The notes under the pieces are model-generated. The model was not told where the DNA came from. It did no database searches and worked only from the letters and a program-made list of their open reading frames with translations. The position numbers and the translations under genes are program-made. A DNA stretch of 64,000 bases from Paenirhodobacter hankyongi (lineage in GTDB: Bacteria > Pseudomonadota > Alphaproteobacteria > Rhodobacterales > Rhodobacteraceae): NCBI RefSeq assembly GCF_003664585.1, contig NZ_RCHI01000013.1, forward strand, positions 55,028 through 119,027. Reading direction: 5' to 3'. This document shows, piece by piece, positions 38,459 to 47,187 of this stretch (positions are counted from its first letter, which is position 1; each line of letters begins with the position of its first letter).

Positions 38459-38479
38459 CGCTAAAATATTTTGAAAGTA

Positions 38480-38496
38480 AGAATCGATTCTATGAT
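38480..38496 (+). promoter_or_regulatory. Perfect palindrome AGAATCGATTCT next to TATGAT
   Basis: A 12-base perfect palindrome in an AT-rich patch ahead of the TRAP operon, directly followed by TATGAT, a good -10 match. It is likely the operator and promoter of the TRAP genes and a candidate site for the GntR protein encoded at 42129. Confidence 0.5.
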
Positions 38497-38607
38497 GCAG
38501 AGTCGTTCTCGCCGCCGCGGGAGGAAAGCTCTCGGCCGGTCGGGATGGGACCCGGGCCAGGAGGTGCGGCGCCGGACGGCTGACATCACCAAGGGGAGGA
38601 GATTGTT

Positions 38608-39813
38608 ATGAAATACCTGGTGGCGGGGGCTGCACTGTCGGCCGCGCTTTTCACCTTCACGGGCGCCTCGGCCGAGAGCCTCGCCGAGATGAAGCCGATG
38701 ACGCTGCGCGTTGCCTCGCTCTACGGGCCGGACAGCTGGTTCACCGCGCCGATGGAGGCCTTCACCAAGCGGGTCGAGGCACGCAGCGGCGGCAAGGTCA
38801 CCTTCGAATACTACTATGCCGGCAGCCTCGTGCCCGCCTCGGAACTGACCTCGGCGCTCGGTGCCGGGCTGTTCGACTTCGGCTTCGTGCTGCCCGCCTA
38901 CGAGCCCGCGAAATTCTCGGTCGACCAGTGGCAGGGCAGCCTGGCCATTCCGACCGAGCAGAACCCGGTGCTCGAGGTGGCGACCACGGCGCTTGCGGGC
39001 TATGAGTGGAACGCCGGCATGACGGCGCACAGCCAGCAGCTGCTTGATGCCGGGATCTTCGCGGTGATGCCCTCGTTCTCGATCACCGGGCCCTATGGCG
39101 TGCTGTGCCGCGACGACAATGCGACGCTCGCCGATCTTGCCGGCAAGCGCAGCCGGGTTGCGGGCGACACCTGGACGAAGGAGGCGCAGAACCTCGGCCT
39201 GACCCCGGTCGCGCTGCCGATCACCGAGGTCTATCAGTCGTTCCAGTCGGGCGTGATCGACTGCTGGATGGGCGGGCTGGCCGATGCCGGCGCGAACGGC
39301 TTCTTCGACCATGCCAAGTATTTCAACCTCGGCGTCGGGCTGACCGCCTATGCGCAGGCGGTCTATGGCTTCAACCTCGACACCTGGAAGGCCTTCCCGC
39401 AGGAGCTGAAGGACATCATCTGGGACGAGACGGCGCAATATTCGTCCGACCTGCTGCAGGCCGCGCTCGAGCAGCAGCTGCGCACCGCGACCTCGAGCAT
39501 CGCGAGCGGCGTGATCTACACCACCCCCGATGCCGAGATGCGCAAGAAGGTCGATGACTTCCACGATGCGGTGCGCGCGAATGCGGTGGCCGCCAGCCCG
39601 AAGGAAGTGGCCGATCCCGCCGCCGAGGTCGCCCGGCTGACCGCGCTGCGCGCGAAGTGGCGCACCATCCTGAGCGATGAATTCGGCTTTGGCGGCGCGT
39701 ACACCTCCTGGGGCGATTTCGTCGCCAAGGGCGGCACGCTGCCCGACTTCGCGCCGCTGGCGCAGCGGATCCGCAGCGAGATCGTCGCGCCCTACGCCGC
39801 CGCGACCCGCTGA
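38608..39813 (+). CDS. TRAP transporter substrate-binding protein (DctP type)
   Basis: 401 aa periplasmic protein with a Sec signal at residues 1-22 (MKYLVAGAALSAALFTFTGA, cut near ASA). LRVASLYGPDSWFTAPMEAF and VTFEYYYAGSLVPASELTSA start the binding domain, and GVIDCWMGGLADAGANGFFD is in the hinge region typical of the DctP superfamily. The ligand is unknown but probably a carboxylate. GGGGAGGAG precedes ATG 38608. First gene of a TRAP operon; two strong hairpins follow it before the next gene. Confidence 0.9.
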   Translation: MKYLVAGAALSAALFTFTGASAESLAEMKPMTLRVASLYGPDSWFTAPMEAFTKRVEARSGGKVTFEYYYAGSLVPASELTSALGAGLFDFGFVLPAYEPAKFSVDQWQGSLAIPTEQNPVLEVATTALAGYEWNAGMTAHSQQLLDAGIFAVMPSFSITGPYGVLCRDDNATLADLAGKRSRVAGDTWTKEAQNLGLTPVALPITEVYQSFQSGVIDCWMGGLADAGANGFFDHAKYFNLGVGLTAYAQAVYGFNLDTWKAFPQELKDIIWDETAQYSSDLLQAALEQQLRTATSSIASGVIYTTPDAEMRKKVDDFHDAVRANAVAASPKEVADPAAEVARLTALRAKWRTILSDEFGFGGAYTSWGDFVAKGGTLPDFAPLAQRIRSEIVAPYAAATR

Positions 39814-39825
39814 CCGGCAGGTCCC

Positions 39826-39891
39826 GCCCGGCGCCGGCACGGACGCGGCGCCGGGCGATCCGGACCGCCTCCGGCGCCGCGTCGGCGCCGG
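39826..39891 (+). other. Two consecutive intercistronic hairpins after the TRAP binding-protein gene
   Basis: GCCCGGCGCCG (39826-39836) pairs with CGGCGCCGGGC (39846-39856), and CCGGCGCC (39871-39878) pairs with GGCGCCGG (39884-39891). There is no T-run. Such structures often protect the upstream message so that the binding protein is made in excess over the membrane subunits. Confidence 0.65.
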
Positions 39892-39960
39892 CCCCATCCC
39901 CCCATCTCGATGCCGTGCCTGCCCGTGGCGGCGCCGGCATCCCAACTCGAGAGAGTGTCC

Positions 39961-40500
39961 ATGATCACGCCCCCGAACCGGCGCAAGACCTCGATATGGA
40001 GCCTGGGCAAGTCCGTCCTCGTCGGACTGGGTACCTTCTGCCTTTATGCCCTTGTCGCGCTGACCTTCACCGATGTGCTGTCGCGCAACCTGTTCAACAC
40101 CCCGATCCCCGGCGCCCTCGAGGTGACGCAATACTGGCTGCTGGTGCCGATGGTCTTCATCGGCATCTGGTGGGCCGGCCTTGGCCACGAGCACGTGCGC
40201 GTCACCATGCTGACCGAGGTGCTGGGCCGCAACGCGCTGAAGCTGGCCGAGGCGATCGTCGCGCTGGTGGCGATCGCGATCTTGCTGCGGATGGCGCTGC
40301 TTGGCTTCCATGTCGCCTACGAGAGCATGATCGACGGCGAATATACCGGCGCCTACAAGATCGTGATCTGGCCGGTGCGCTTCGTCACCGCGGTCGGCTT
40401 CCTCAGCTATGCGCTCGTCCTGCTGCGCCACCTCGTCGTGGTGCTGAAAGGCCGCGATACCGATTCCGACGACCATCTCGAAAGCCCGGAGGCGCTGTGA
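39961..40500 (+). CDS. TRAP transporter small permease (DctQ type)
   Basis: 179 aa with four hydrophobic helices (about 16-38, 54-74, 96-116 and 137-160). VTQYWLLVPMVFIGIWWAGL is the usual DctQ central block. It pairs with the large DctM subunit in the inner membrane. Its stop and the next start overlap as TGATG, so translation is coupled. A weak ribosome site (GAGAGTGTCC) precedes ATG 39961. Confidence 0.88.
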   Translation: MITPPNRRKTSIWSLGKSVLVGLGTFCLYALVALTFTDVLSRNLFNTPIPGALEVTQYWLLVPMVFIGIWWAGLGHEHVRVTMLTEVLGRNALKLAEAIVALVAIAILLRMALLGFHVAYESMIDGEYTGAYKIVIWPVRFVTAVGFLSYALVLLRHLVVVLKGRDTDSDDHLESPEAL

Positions 40501-42020
40501 TGAGCAAGGCAACGACACCGACCGCCGATCTGGCCGCGTCTGATACCGCGGCGTCGCTTCACCCCTGGAAGGGGGTGAGCTGGGTGATCCTGCTGACGGT
40601 CCTTGCGGCCGCCTTCGGGGGGCTCTTCTTCGCCGACATGGCGCGCGAGCTGCGGGCGCTGGTGGCGCTTGGCATGATGTTCGCGCTGATGGGCCTTGGC
40701 ATGAGCGTCGGGCTGGCGATGGGGATCTCGGGCGCCCTTGGCCTCTATGCGGTGATGGGAACGCGGGCGCTGGATGCGACGCTGTCGCAGACGCCCTTCA
40801 CCTCGGCCTCGAGCACGACCTTCATTGTGCTGCCGATGTTCGTGCTGATGGGGCTGATGCTCTGGTATTCGGGCATCACCACCAAGCTTTACGCGGCGGC
40901 GCGGATCCTGTTCTTCTGGCTGCCGGGCAACCTTGCGGCGACGACGAACATCGCCGGGGCGGGCCTTGGCGCGATCAGCGGCTCGACCGTGGGCAGCACC
41001 TATGCGCTCGGCCGGATCGCGATCGCCGAGATGCTGCGCTTCGGCTATGACAAGCGCCTTGCGGTCGGCGCGGTGCTCAGCGCCGGCACCATCGGCCAGC
41101 TGATCCCGCCGAGCATCATGATGGTGATCTTCGCGGGATTTGCCGAGGTGCCGGTCGGGCCGCAGCTGCTGGCGGGGACGATCCCGGGCATCCTGCTGAC
41201 CCTTGCCTATGTGCTGACCGTGGTGGCGATCGCCCTGTTCCGCCCCGACTGGGTCGGCGAGGCGGCGCGCGGCGCGAAGGCCGCGAAGGTCGAGGCGACA
41301 CCGGCCCCGGCTCCTGCCCTGAGCCCGCGCGAGAAGCTGCGCATCGTCGCCGAGGCCTGGCCGGTGCCGGTGCTGATCGCGGTGATCTTCGGCGGGCTTG
41401 GCGGCGGCTTCCTGACGGTGACCGAATGCGCCTCGGTCGGCGCGCTCGGGGCGATGGGATACTGCTTTGCGGTGCAGGACCGGCGCAGCTTCCTGCGCTC
41501 GCTTTCGGGGGCGGCGCGGGGCACGCTCTCGGCCGTGGGCTCGGTCCTGATGCTGATCATCGGCGCCGCGATCCTCAGCCGGCTGCTCGCCGTCACCGGC
41601 GCCGCGCAATGGCTGTCGTCGCACATGCTGAGCCTGACCAGCAACGCCTTCGTGTTCTTCACGCTGCTGATCGTGCTCTACCTCGTGCTGGGCATGTTCA
41701 TGGATGCGATCGCGATGATGCTGCTGACCGTGCCGCTGATCATGCCGATCGTCGTCGCGGCGGGCTACAATCCGATGTGGTTCGGGGTGTTCCTGGTGCT
41801 GATGGCCGAGATCAGCATCCTGACGCCGCCGGTAGGGCTTCTGGTGTTCATCGGCCACCGCATGGCGCAGGACCCCGAGATCAACATCGGCCACCGGATC
41901 TCGCTTGCGGATGTGTTCTCGGGGGTGCTGCTCTTCGTGCCGCTGGCGCTGGCGGTGGTGATCCTGATCACCGTCTTCCCGCAGCTGGTGACCTGGCTGC
42001 CGGCGCAGATGATCCAGTGA
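40500..42020 (+). CDS. TRAP transporter large permease (DctM type)
   Basis: 506 aa with about twelve to thirteen helices, ending TWLPAQMIQ. FIVLPMFVLMGLMLWYSGIT, GAISGSTVGSTYALGRIAIAEM and TIGQLIPPSIMMVIFAGFAE are the DctM signatures of the sodium-coupled channel, repeated in the second half near ITLTPPVG-like ISILTPPVGLLVFIGHRM. A cytoplasmic Ala/Pro/Lys-rich loop lies near residue 255-275. With DctP and DctQ it forms the complete transporter. Confidence 0.9.
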   Translation: MSKATTPTADLAASDTAASLHPWKGVSWVILLTVLAAAFGGLFFADMARELRALVALGMMFALMGLGMSVGLAMGISGALGLYAVMGTRALDATLSQTPFTSASSTTFIVLPMFVLMGLMLWYSGITTKLYAAARILFFWLPGNLAATTNIAGAGLGAISGSTVGSTYALGRIAIAEMLRFGYDKRLAVGAVLSAGTIGQLIPPSIMMVIFAGFAEVPVGPQLLAGTIPGILLTLAYVLTVVAIALFRPDWVGEAARGAKAAKVEATPAPAPALSPREKLRIVAEAWPVPVLIAVIFGGLGGGFLTVTECASVGALGAMGYCFAVQDRRSFLRSLSGAARGTLSAVGSVLMLIIGAAILSRLLAVTGAAQWLSSHMLSLTSNAFVFFTLLIVLYLVLGMFMDAIAMMLLTVPLIMPIVVAAGYNPMWFGVFLVLMAEISILTPPVGLLVFIGHRMAQDPEINIGHRISLADVFSGVLLFVPLALAVVILITVFPQLVTWLPAQMIQ

Positions 42021-42128
42021 GCGCAATGGCCTATGCTGGCACAACGCCGCGGGACAAGACCCGCGGCGCCCTGCGCCCCCACGACGGGGCGGGGCAAGAC
42101 CGGAAACAGGACGCAGAGGCGCAGGACC

Positions 42129-42821
42129 ATGTCGAAACGAGGTGACGCAAAATCGCTGGCGCTGGATGTCTATCAGCGGATCCGCCAGGACATCTTCGAC
42201 GGCCGCTTTGCCCCCGGGGCGCGGTTGCAGCCGAGCCTGCTGGGCAAGGCCTACGAGGCCAGCACGACGGTGATCCGCGAGGCGCTGATCCTGCTCAGCG
42301 GCGACCGGCTGGTGCAATCGTCAATCGGGCAGGGCTTCTTCGTGCCGATGCTCGACCGCCAGGAGCTGCGCGACCTGACGCTGATCCGCTGCCACAACGA
42401 GAAGCTGGCGCTGGCCCTCGCGATCGAGCGCGGCGGTGTCGAGTGGGAAACCGAGGTGCTGGCGGCGCATCACCGTCTGACCCGCACCCCGCGCCGCAGC
42501 GCGGGCGACGAGCTGCACGGCAACCCCGAATGGTTCAGCGCGCACCGTGCCTTCCATTCGCGGCTGGTCGAGGCCTGCGGCATCCCGGCGCTGATCGACA
42601 TCTGCGAGAAGCTGGCCTCCGCGACCGAGATCTATCGCGTCTGGTCGAGCCCGGTCACCACCAGCAGCGCGCGCAACGTCGAGCACGAGCATGCCGAGAT
42701 CCTCGCGGCGGTGTTGCGGCGCGACACCGACCGGGCGACGGCGCTGCTGCTCGAGCATTACCACGCGACCGAGGAAAAGCTGTTGGCAAACTGGCCCAGG
42801 GACGTGTCCCCCGCGCCCTGA
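42129..42821 (+). CDS. GntR-family regulator (FCD domain)
   Basis: 230 aa. N-terminal winged helix: VYQRIRQDIFDGRFAPGARL, then LLGKAYEASTTVIREALILL with the recognition helix. The C-terminal helical FCD domain holds HRAFHSRLVEACG and EHEHAEILAAVL, with the metal-binding His/Asp/Glu pattern. It likely controls the TRAP operon through the palindrome at 38480. It begins 108 bases after the DctM stop and precedes FAH and SDR genes that would degrade the imported compound. Confidence 0.87.
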   Translation: MSKRGDAKSLALDVYQRIRQDIFDGRFAPGARLQPSLLGKAYEASTTVIREALILLSGDRLVQSSIGQGFFVPMLDRQELRDLTLIRCHNEKLALALAIERGGVEWETEVLAAHHRLTRTPRRSAGDELHGNPEWFSAHRAFHSRLVEACGIPALIDICEKLASATEIYRVWSSPVTTSSARNVEHEHAEILAAVLRRDTDRATALLLEHYHATEEKLLANWPRDVSPAP

Positions 42822-42946
42822 CAATCGCGGGGCGCGCGCCCCGCTCCCCATCCCGGAATGATGCGCATCGCGGTGATGCGCACACGAGCATCTTGCCCGG
42901 CGGGCAACCCATGCCGGCGCCTGCCGGCCATCACGAGGAGTGACGA

Positions 42947-43786
42947 ATGCGTCTTGTTTCTTTCACCGACCAGAGCGGTCAGGCAAGCTATGGCACGGTC
43001 GAGGGCAGCGAGGTTCTCGATGCCGGATCGGTGCTGCGGTCGCGCTGGCCCGACCTGCGCGCGGTCGTGGCCGCCGGTGCGGTGGCCGAGCTCGCGGGCC
43101 TCGGTCCGCGCCGCCCGCTCGCCGATGTCCGCCTTCTGCCGCCGATCCCCGAACCCGGGAAGATCCTCTGCATCGGGCTGAACTATCTGTCGCACATCGC
43201 CGAGACCGGGCGCGAGCGGCCCTCCCACCCGTCGATCTTCACCCGCTATCCCGCTTCGCTGGTGGGCCACGGCACGCCGCTCGTGCGGCCGAAGGCCAGC
43301 CAGGCCTTCGACTACGAGGGCGAGCTTGCGGTGATCATCGGCAAGGGCGGCCGGCATATCCCGGCCGCCGAGGCCTTCGACCACGTCCTCGGCTATACCT
43401 GCGTGAACGAGGGCTCGATCCGCGATTTCCAGATCCACACGCCGCAGTTCTGGCCGGGCAAGAGCTTCGAGGCCTCGGGCGCGATCGGCCCCTGGATCGT
43501 CACCGCCGATGCGATCGACGACATCACCCGGGCCGAGCTGACGACCCGCGTCGACGGCGCGGTGGTGCAGCGCGCGTGGCTCGATGATCTGGCGATCGGC
43601 ATCCCCGAGATGATCGCCTATATCTCGACGGTCATCACGCTGAGCCCGGGCGACGTGATCGCCACCGGCACGCCGGGCGGGGTCGGCAAGTTCCGCAAGC
43701 CGCAGCTCTATCTCGTGCCCGGCATGCAGGTCGAGGTCGAGATCACCGGCATCGGCACCCTGAAGAACGGCGTCGTCGACGAATGA
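42947..43786 (+). CDS. Fumarylacetoacetate hydrolase (FAH) family enzyme
   Basis: 279 aa. C-terminal FAH fold with ILCIGLNYLSHIAETG, FDYEGELAVIIGKGGRHIP (metal-binding Glu), CVNEGSIRDFQ, TPGDVIATGTP-like LSPGDVIATGTPGGVG. These enzymes split or decarboxylate 2,4-diketo acids and related compounds; 2,4-diketo-3-deoxy-sugar-acid hydrolases and acylpyruvases belong here. GAGGAGTGACGA precedes ATG 42947. In context it probably acts with the SDR downstream on the compound taken up by the TRAP system. Confidence 0.83.
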   Translation: MRLVSFTDQSGQASYGTVEGSEVLDAGSVLRSRWPDLRAVVAAGAVAELAGLGPRRPLADVRLLPPIPEPGKILCIGLNYLSHIAETGRERPSHPSIFTRYPASLVGHGTPLVRPKASQAFDYEGELAVIIGKGGRHIPAAEAFDHVLGYTCVNEGSIRDFQIHTPQFWPGKSFEASGAIGPWIVTADAIDDITRAELTTRVDGAVVQRAWLDDLAIGIPEMIAYISTVITLSPGDVIATGTPGGVGKFRKPQLYLVPGMQVEVEITGIGTLKNGVVDE

Positions 43787-43869
43787 CGCCCTGCGCCGCC
43801 TGGCGGGCAGGCGGCGCGAAACCCCAACCGGCGGCGCCCCGGGCGCGCGCCCACGAAGGAGACGGTTCG

Positions 43870-44649
43870 ATGAACATGAGGTTTGCGGGCAAGACCGCGG
43901 TGGTGACCGGCGGCGTCGGCGCGCTTGGCACGGCGATCGGTCTGCGCATTGCGCAGGAGGGCGGGCGGGTGTTCCTGGCCGACCAGAAGCCCGACGGGGT
44001 CGAGGCGGTGATGGCGGCCTTCGAGGGGCTTCCCGCGCCGCAGATCGTGCCGCTCGATGTCACCTCCGAGGAGGACTGGCAGCGCGCGCTCGAGGGGGTG
44101 GTGCGTGAGGCCGGGCGGCTTGACGTTCTGGTCAATGCCGCCGGTGTCGTCGGCAGCGCGAGCTTCCTGATCGATGCACTGCCGATGGCGGAATGGCGCC
44201 GGATCATGTCGGTGAATGCCGACGGCACCTTCCTCGGCACCCGCGAGGCGATCCGGGTGATGAAGGAGACGGGCGGCGGCGCGGTGGTGAACATCGGCTC
44301 GACCACCGCCTTCCTCGGCAGCGTCGACGCCATTCCCTACAACGTCAGCAAGGCGACGGTGCGTGCGCTGACCCGCAGTGCGGCGATGAGCGCGGGCAAG
44401 AGCGGCTATCGGGTGCGGGTGAACGCGGTGCATCCGACCTGGGTCTGGACGCCGCTGATCGAGGCGATGCTGCTGAAGCGCTATGGCTCGAAGGAAAAGG
44501 CGCTCGAGGTCATCCTGGCGCAGCACTGCACCGACCGCCTGCCGATGCCGGCCGACATCGCGAATGCGGTGGCCTTCCTCGCCTCGGACGAGGCCAGCCT
44601 GATCACCGGCGCCGATCTGGTGGTCGACGGCGGCCGCACCCTCGGCTGA
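43870..44649 (+). CDS. Short-chain dehydrogenase/reductase
   Basis: 259 aa classical SDR. TGGVGALGTAIGLRIAQEGG binds the nucleotide, the Asp in FLADQKPD favours NAD(H), NAAGVVGSASF follows, and the catalytic Ser/Tyr/Lys are in NIGSTTAFLGSVDAIPYNVSK. AAGGAGACGG precedes ATG 43870. It follows the FAH gene by 83 bases, like 2-keto-3-deoxy-sugar-acid dehydrogenases paired with FAH hydrolases. An alternative is pyridoxal dehydrogenation, since the next locus handles vitamin B6-like compounds; this is a guess from position only. Confidence 0.82.
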   Translation: MNMRFAGKTAVVTGGVGALGTAIGLRIAQEGGRVFLADQKPDGVEAVMAAFEGLPAPQIVPLDVTSEEDWQRALEGVVREAGRLDVLVNAAGVVGSASFLIDALPMAEWRRIMSVNADGTFLGTREAIRVMKETGGGAVVNIGSTTAFLGSVDAIPYNVSKATVRALTRSAAMSAGKSGYRVRVNAVHPTWVWTPLIEAMLLKRYGSKEKALEVILAQHCTDRLPMPADIANAVAFLASDEASLITGADLVVDGGRTLG

Positions 44650-44691
44650 GATCCGTGCTGTCCCTGCCGCCCGCCGGTGCGGGTGGTGCGG

Positions 44692-46215
44692 TCAGCCGCG
44701 AAAGCCGCTCGCAAAGCTTTCGGCGATCGCCATCACCGCGGCGTGGATCGGCCCCGCGGTGATCGAGGGGATGACCGAGGCATCGACGATCCACAGGTTG
44801 TCGAGCCCGCGCATGGCCAGATCGGCATCGGTGATCGCGGCCTCGTCGCGGCCCATGGCGCAGGTCGCCACCGGGTGGTGATGGGTGATCGCGACGCGGG
44901 CGATGAAGGCGTCCAGCTCGGCATCGCTGCGCAGGGCGGGGCCGGGCAGCACCTCCTCGGCGACCCAATCGGCGAGGGCGGGGCTCGCTGCGATGGCGCG
45001 GGCGCGTTTCAGTGCGACGCGGAACAGGTGGCGGTCATGCTCGGTCGACAGATAGGCCGGGTCGATCATCGGCGCATCGGAAAGCGCGGGGCCGGTGATC
45101 GCCAGCCGGCCGCGGCTGGTCGGGTTGGTGACGCCGAAGAGCAGGGTGAAGCCGGTGCCGGGGGCAGGGGCCTCGACCCCCTCGGCGACGCTCGGCGCGA
45201 CGACGCAGCCGACCACGATTTCGGGCCGGCCGGTGGTGCGCGCCGGGTCCTCGGCCTGATAGCTCAGGCTTTCCGAGACCTGCAGCTTCGAGGGCGCGAC
45301 CGGGCGTTTCGAGCGGCACACGACGCCCGCGCCCAGCATGTGATCGTGCAGGTTGCGGCCGAGCTCGGTCCGTTCCATCCGGCAGGGCACGCCCGCCGCC
45401 GCCAGCACCGCCGGATCGCCGATGCCCGAGCGCATCAGCAGCAGGGGCGTGCCGATCGCGCCAAGCGACAGGATCACCCGATCGGCTGCAAGCACCTGCT
45501 CGGTGCCCTCCACCCGCAGCTCGGCGCCGGTGACGCGGGCGCCCTCAAGGCGCAGCCGGTGCACCTCGGCCCCGGTCAGCACGGTCAGGTTCGGCCGCGC
45601 CAGAACCGCGGGGGTCAGCCAGGCCTCGGCGGTGGTGATGCGCCGCCCGTCGCGGATCATCAGCGCATTCGGCGCGGTGCCGATCAGCGCGCGCCCGCAA
45701 TGGTCGCGCAGCCGCGGCTGCCCCATCGCGACCCAGCCGGCGATGAAATCGCGCACCAGCGGGTGGGTCTCGGCCTCGGGCAGCAGGATCGGCATCGGCC
45801 CGGCATCGCCATGCAGATCGTCGCCGCCGCAAGACCAGCTTTCGGTTGCGCGGAAATGCGGCAGCAGGGCGTCATAGCTCCAGCGCTGCGAGCCCGAGGC
45901 CGCGACCCAGTCCTCGTAATCCTCGGCATGGCCGCGGACGTGGAACATCGCGTGCAGGTTGCTCGAGCCGCCAAGCGCCTTGCCGCGGGCCCAGTGATGC
46001 ACCCGCCCGGCGGTGCCCGGCTGCGGCACGGTGGTGTAATCCCAGTCATAGGGGCGGCCCTGCAGGAAGGGCCACATCGCCGGGCGGGCGATGTCGGGAT
46101 CGGTCGGGCGCGTGCCCGCCTCGACCAGCGTCACCCGGCAGGCGGGATCGGCGCTGAGCCGGGCCGCGAGGATGCAGCCGGCGGACCCGGCCCCCAGAAT
46201 GAGAATGTCCGTCAT
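44692..46215 (-). CDS. GMC-family FAD oxidoreductase, possible pyridoxine 4-oxidase
   Basis: 507 aa. DILILGAGSAGCILAARLSAD is the N-terminal FAD site, ARGKALGGSSNLHAMFHVRG the GMC signature 1, SLGAIGTPLLLMRSGIG signature 2, and HHHPVATCAMG (about 445) with PIHAAVMAIAE (His 491) supply the active-site pair. It oxidises an alcohol to an aldehyde. Choline dehydrogenase is the default annotation, but the transaminase gene across the next promoter is specific for vitamin B6, so oxidation of pyridoxine to pyridoxal is a good candidate reaction. The GntR gene lies ten bases upstream on the same strand. Confidence 0.85.
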   Translation of the reverse strand: MTDILILGAGSAGCILAARLSADPACRVTLVEAGTRPTDPDIARPAMWPFLQGRPYDWDYTTVPQPGTAGRVHHWARGKALGGSSNLHAMFHVRGHAEDYEDWVAASGSQRWSYDALLPHFRATESWSCGGDDLHGDAGPMPILLPEAETHPLVRDFIAGWVAMGQPRLRDHCGRALIGTAPNALMIRDGRRITTAEAWLTPAVLARPNLTVLTGAEVHRLRLEGARVTGAELRVEGTEQVLAADRVILSLGAIGTPLLLMRSGIGDPAVLAAAGVPCRMERTELGRNLHDHMLGAGVVCRSKRPVAPSKLQVSESLSYQAEDPARTTGRPEIVVGCVVAPSVAEGVEAPAPGTGFTLLFGVTNPTSRGRLAITGPALSDAPMIDPAYLSTEHDRHLFRVALKRARAIAASPALADWVAEEVLPGPALRSDAELDAFIARVAITHHHPVATCAMGRDEAAITDADLAMRGLDNLWIVDASVIPSITAGPIHAAVMAIAESFASGFRG

Positions 46216-46225
46216 CTTGTCCCGA

Positions 46226-46927
46226 TCATGCCGCGTCGGTCGAGCGTGAGCCGAGCCGCCCGGTCAGCTTGCGTTGCGTTCGTTCGAGGTGCTCATACAT
46301 CGCCTCTTCGGCCCGGTCCGGGTCGCGCGCCGCGATCGCCTCGGCGATGGTGCGGTGTTCGTCGTCGCGCATCCGCACCCGTTCCTCGGTGGTGCGGCTG
46401 TCGGCGTCGCTGTCGGTGAAGCGCAGCCGGGCATCGTTCTGCACCCGGTGCAGCAGGATGTGCAGTTCCGAGGCGAGGCTGTTGCGCGAGCCGGCGGCGA
46501 CGGCGCGGTGGAACTCCTGGTCGGCCTGGCTCGGGCTGAGGCCCGAGGGCGATTGCGAGGTCTGCAGGATGCGCGCGATCTCGTCGGGCGAAGCGCGCAG
46601 CGCCGCGAGCCGGGCCAGCGCCGGCTCGATCATCAGGCGCATCTCCATCACCTCGAGCGGATTGGTCGACTGCACCAGCCGGGTGCTCGAGGGCGCGCGG
46701 TCGGCCAGCGCCCGCCGCCCGGCCCGCGCCGGATCGATCTCGCCGGCGTCGCGCAGCACCTTCAGCGCCTTGCGCAGCGCATGGCGCGAGACGTTCAGCT
46801 GTTCCGACAGGGTCCGTTCGGGGGGCAGCTGCGGCATCTCGGCGATGATCTCGCGCAGCCGCGCCAGCACCGCGCCGAGGGTGTCGTCCGGCGCCTGCGT
46901 CGCCGTGGTGTCGTCTCGATCCGTCAT
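46226..46927 (-). CDS. FadR-type GntR regulator of the B6-like locus
   Basis: 233 aa. The winged helix uses LPPERTLSEQLNVSRHALRK as recognition region, followed by a FadR-type FCD domain (NPLEVMEMRLMIEPALARLA; QEFHRAVAAGSRNSLASELH; DDEHRTIAEAIAARD). It sits at the head of a two-gene leftward unit with the GMC oxidase and is divergent from the transaminase. The promoter region between holds AACC/GGTT repeats that recur ahead of the HpaB operon, so this protein is the best candidate for the local regulator. Confidence 0.87.
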   Translation of the reverse strand: MTDRDDTTATQAPDDTLGAVLARLREIIAEMPQLPPERTLSEQLNVSRHALRKALKVLRDAGEIDPARAGRRALADRAPSSTRLVQSTNPLEVMEMRLMIEPALARLAALRASPDEIARILQTSQSPSGLSPSQADQEFHRAVAAGSRNSLASELHILLHRVQNDARLRFTDSDADSRTTEERVRMRDDEHRTIAEAIAARDPDRAEEAMYEHLERTQRKLTGRLGSRSTDAA

Positions 46928-47014
46928 GCCTTGCTCGCCTCCCGCCGAAGATCGCAGACCCCCGGTTTATTCGTGACGCCCGCCCGGATGGGTCGCCCGG
47001 AATACCGCGACCGC

Positions 47015-47120
47015 TGGTTGCACGTCTTGCCAATAATTCTGAGAGATACACCAAGAGGATGCAACCAAAAAATGGAAAATGTTGACATATTGGTTGCGAC
47101 CTTGGTTGGAGTGTGGTTGA
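47015..47120. promoter_or_regulatory. Divergent promoter with repeated GGTTG/CAACC half-sites
   Basis: In an AT-rich patch, TGGTTGC occurs at 47015-47021, GCAACCA at 47061-47067, TGGTTGC at 47091-47097, TTGGTTG at 47102-47108 and TGGTTGA at 47114-47120. TTGACA at 47082-47087 lies between the second and third half-sites and may be the -35 box of the transaminase. TTGCAT on the other strand overlaps GCAACCA and may serve the GntR gene. A repressor bound here would block both. Confidence 0.6.
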
Positions 47121-47187
47121 GTTTTCCGCAGGGCCGAAGGCCCGTCCGGGCGTGCCCCGGCACGAACCACAGAACAGGACAGGGACC

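Noticed and set aside
43870..44649. Firm call of pyridoxal 4-dehydrogenase
   Set aside because: It lies in the TRAP/FAH operon direction and its sequence shows only generic SDR features; kept as a weak alternative.
44692..46215. Choline dehydrogenase (BetA)
   Set aside because: No betaine aldehyde dehydrogenase, BetI or choline transporter is nearby and the chain is shorter than typical BetA; context favours a vitamin B6 alcohol.
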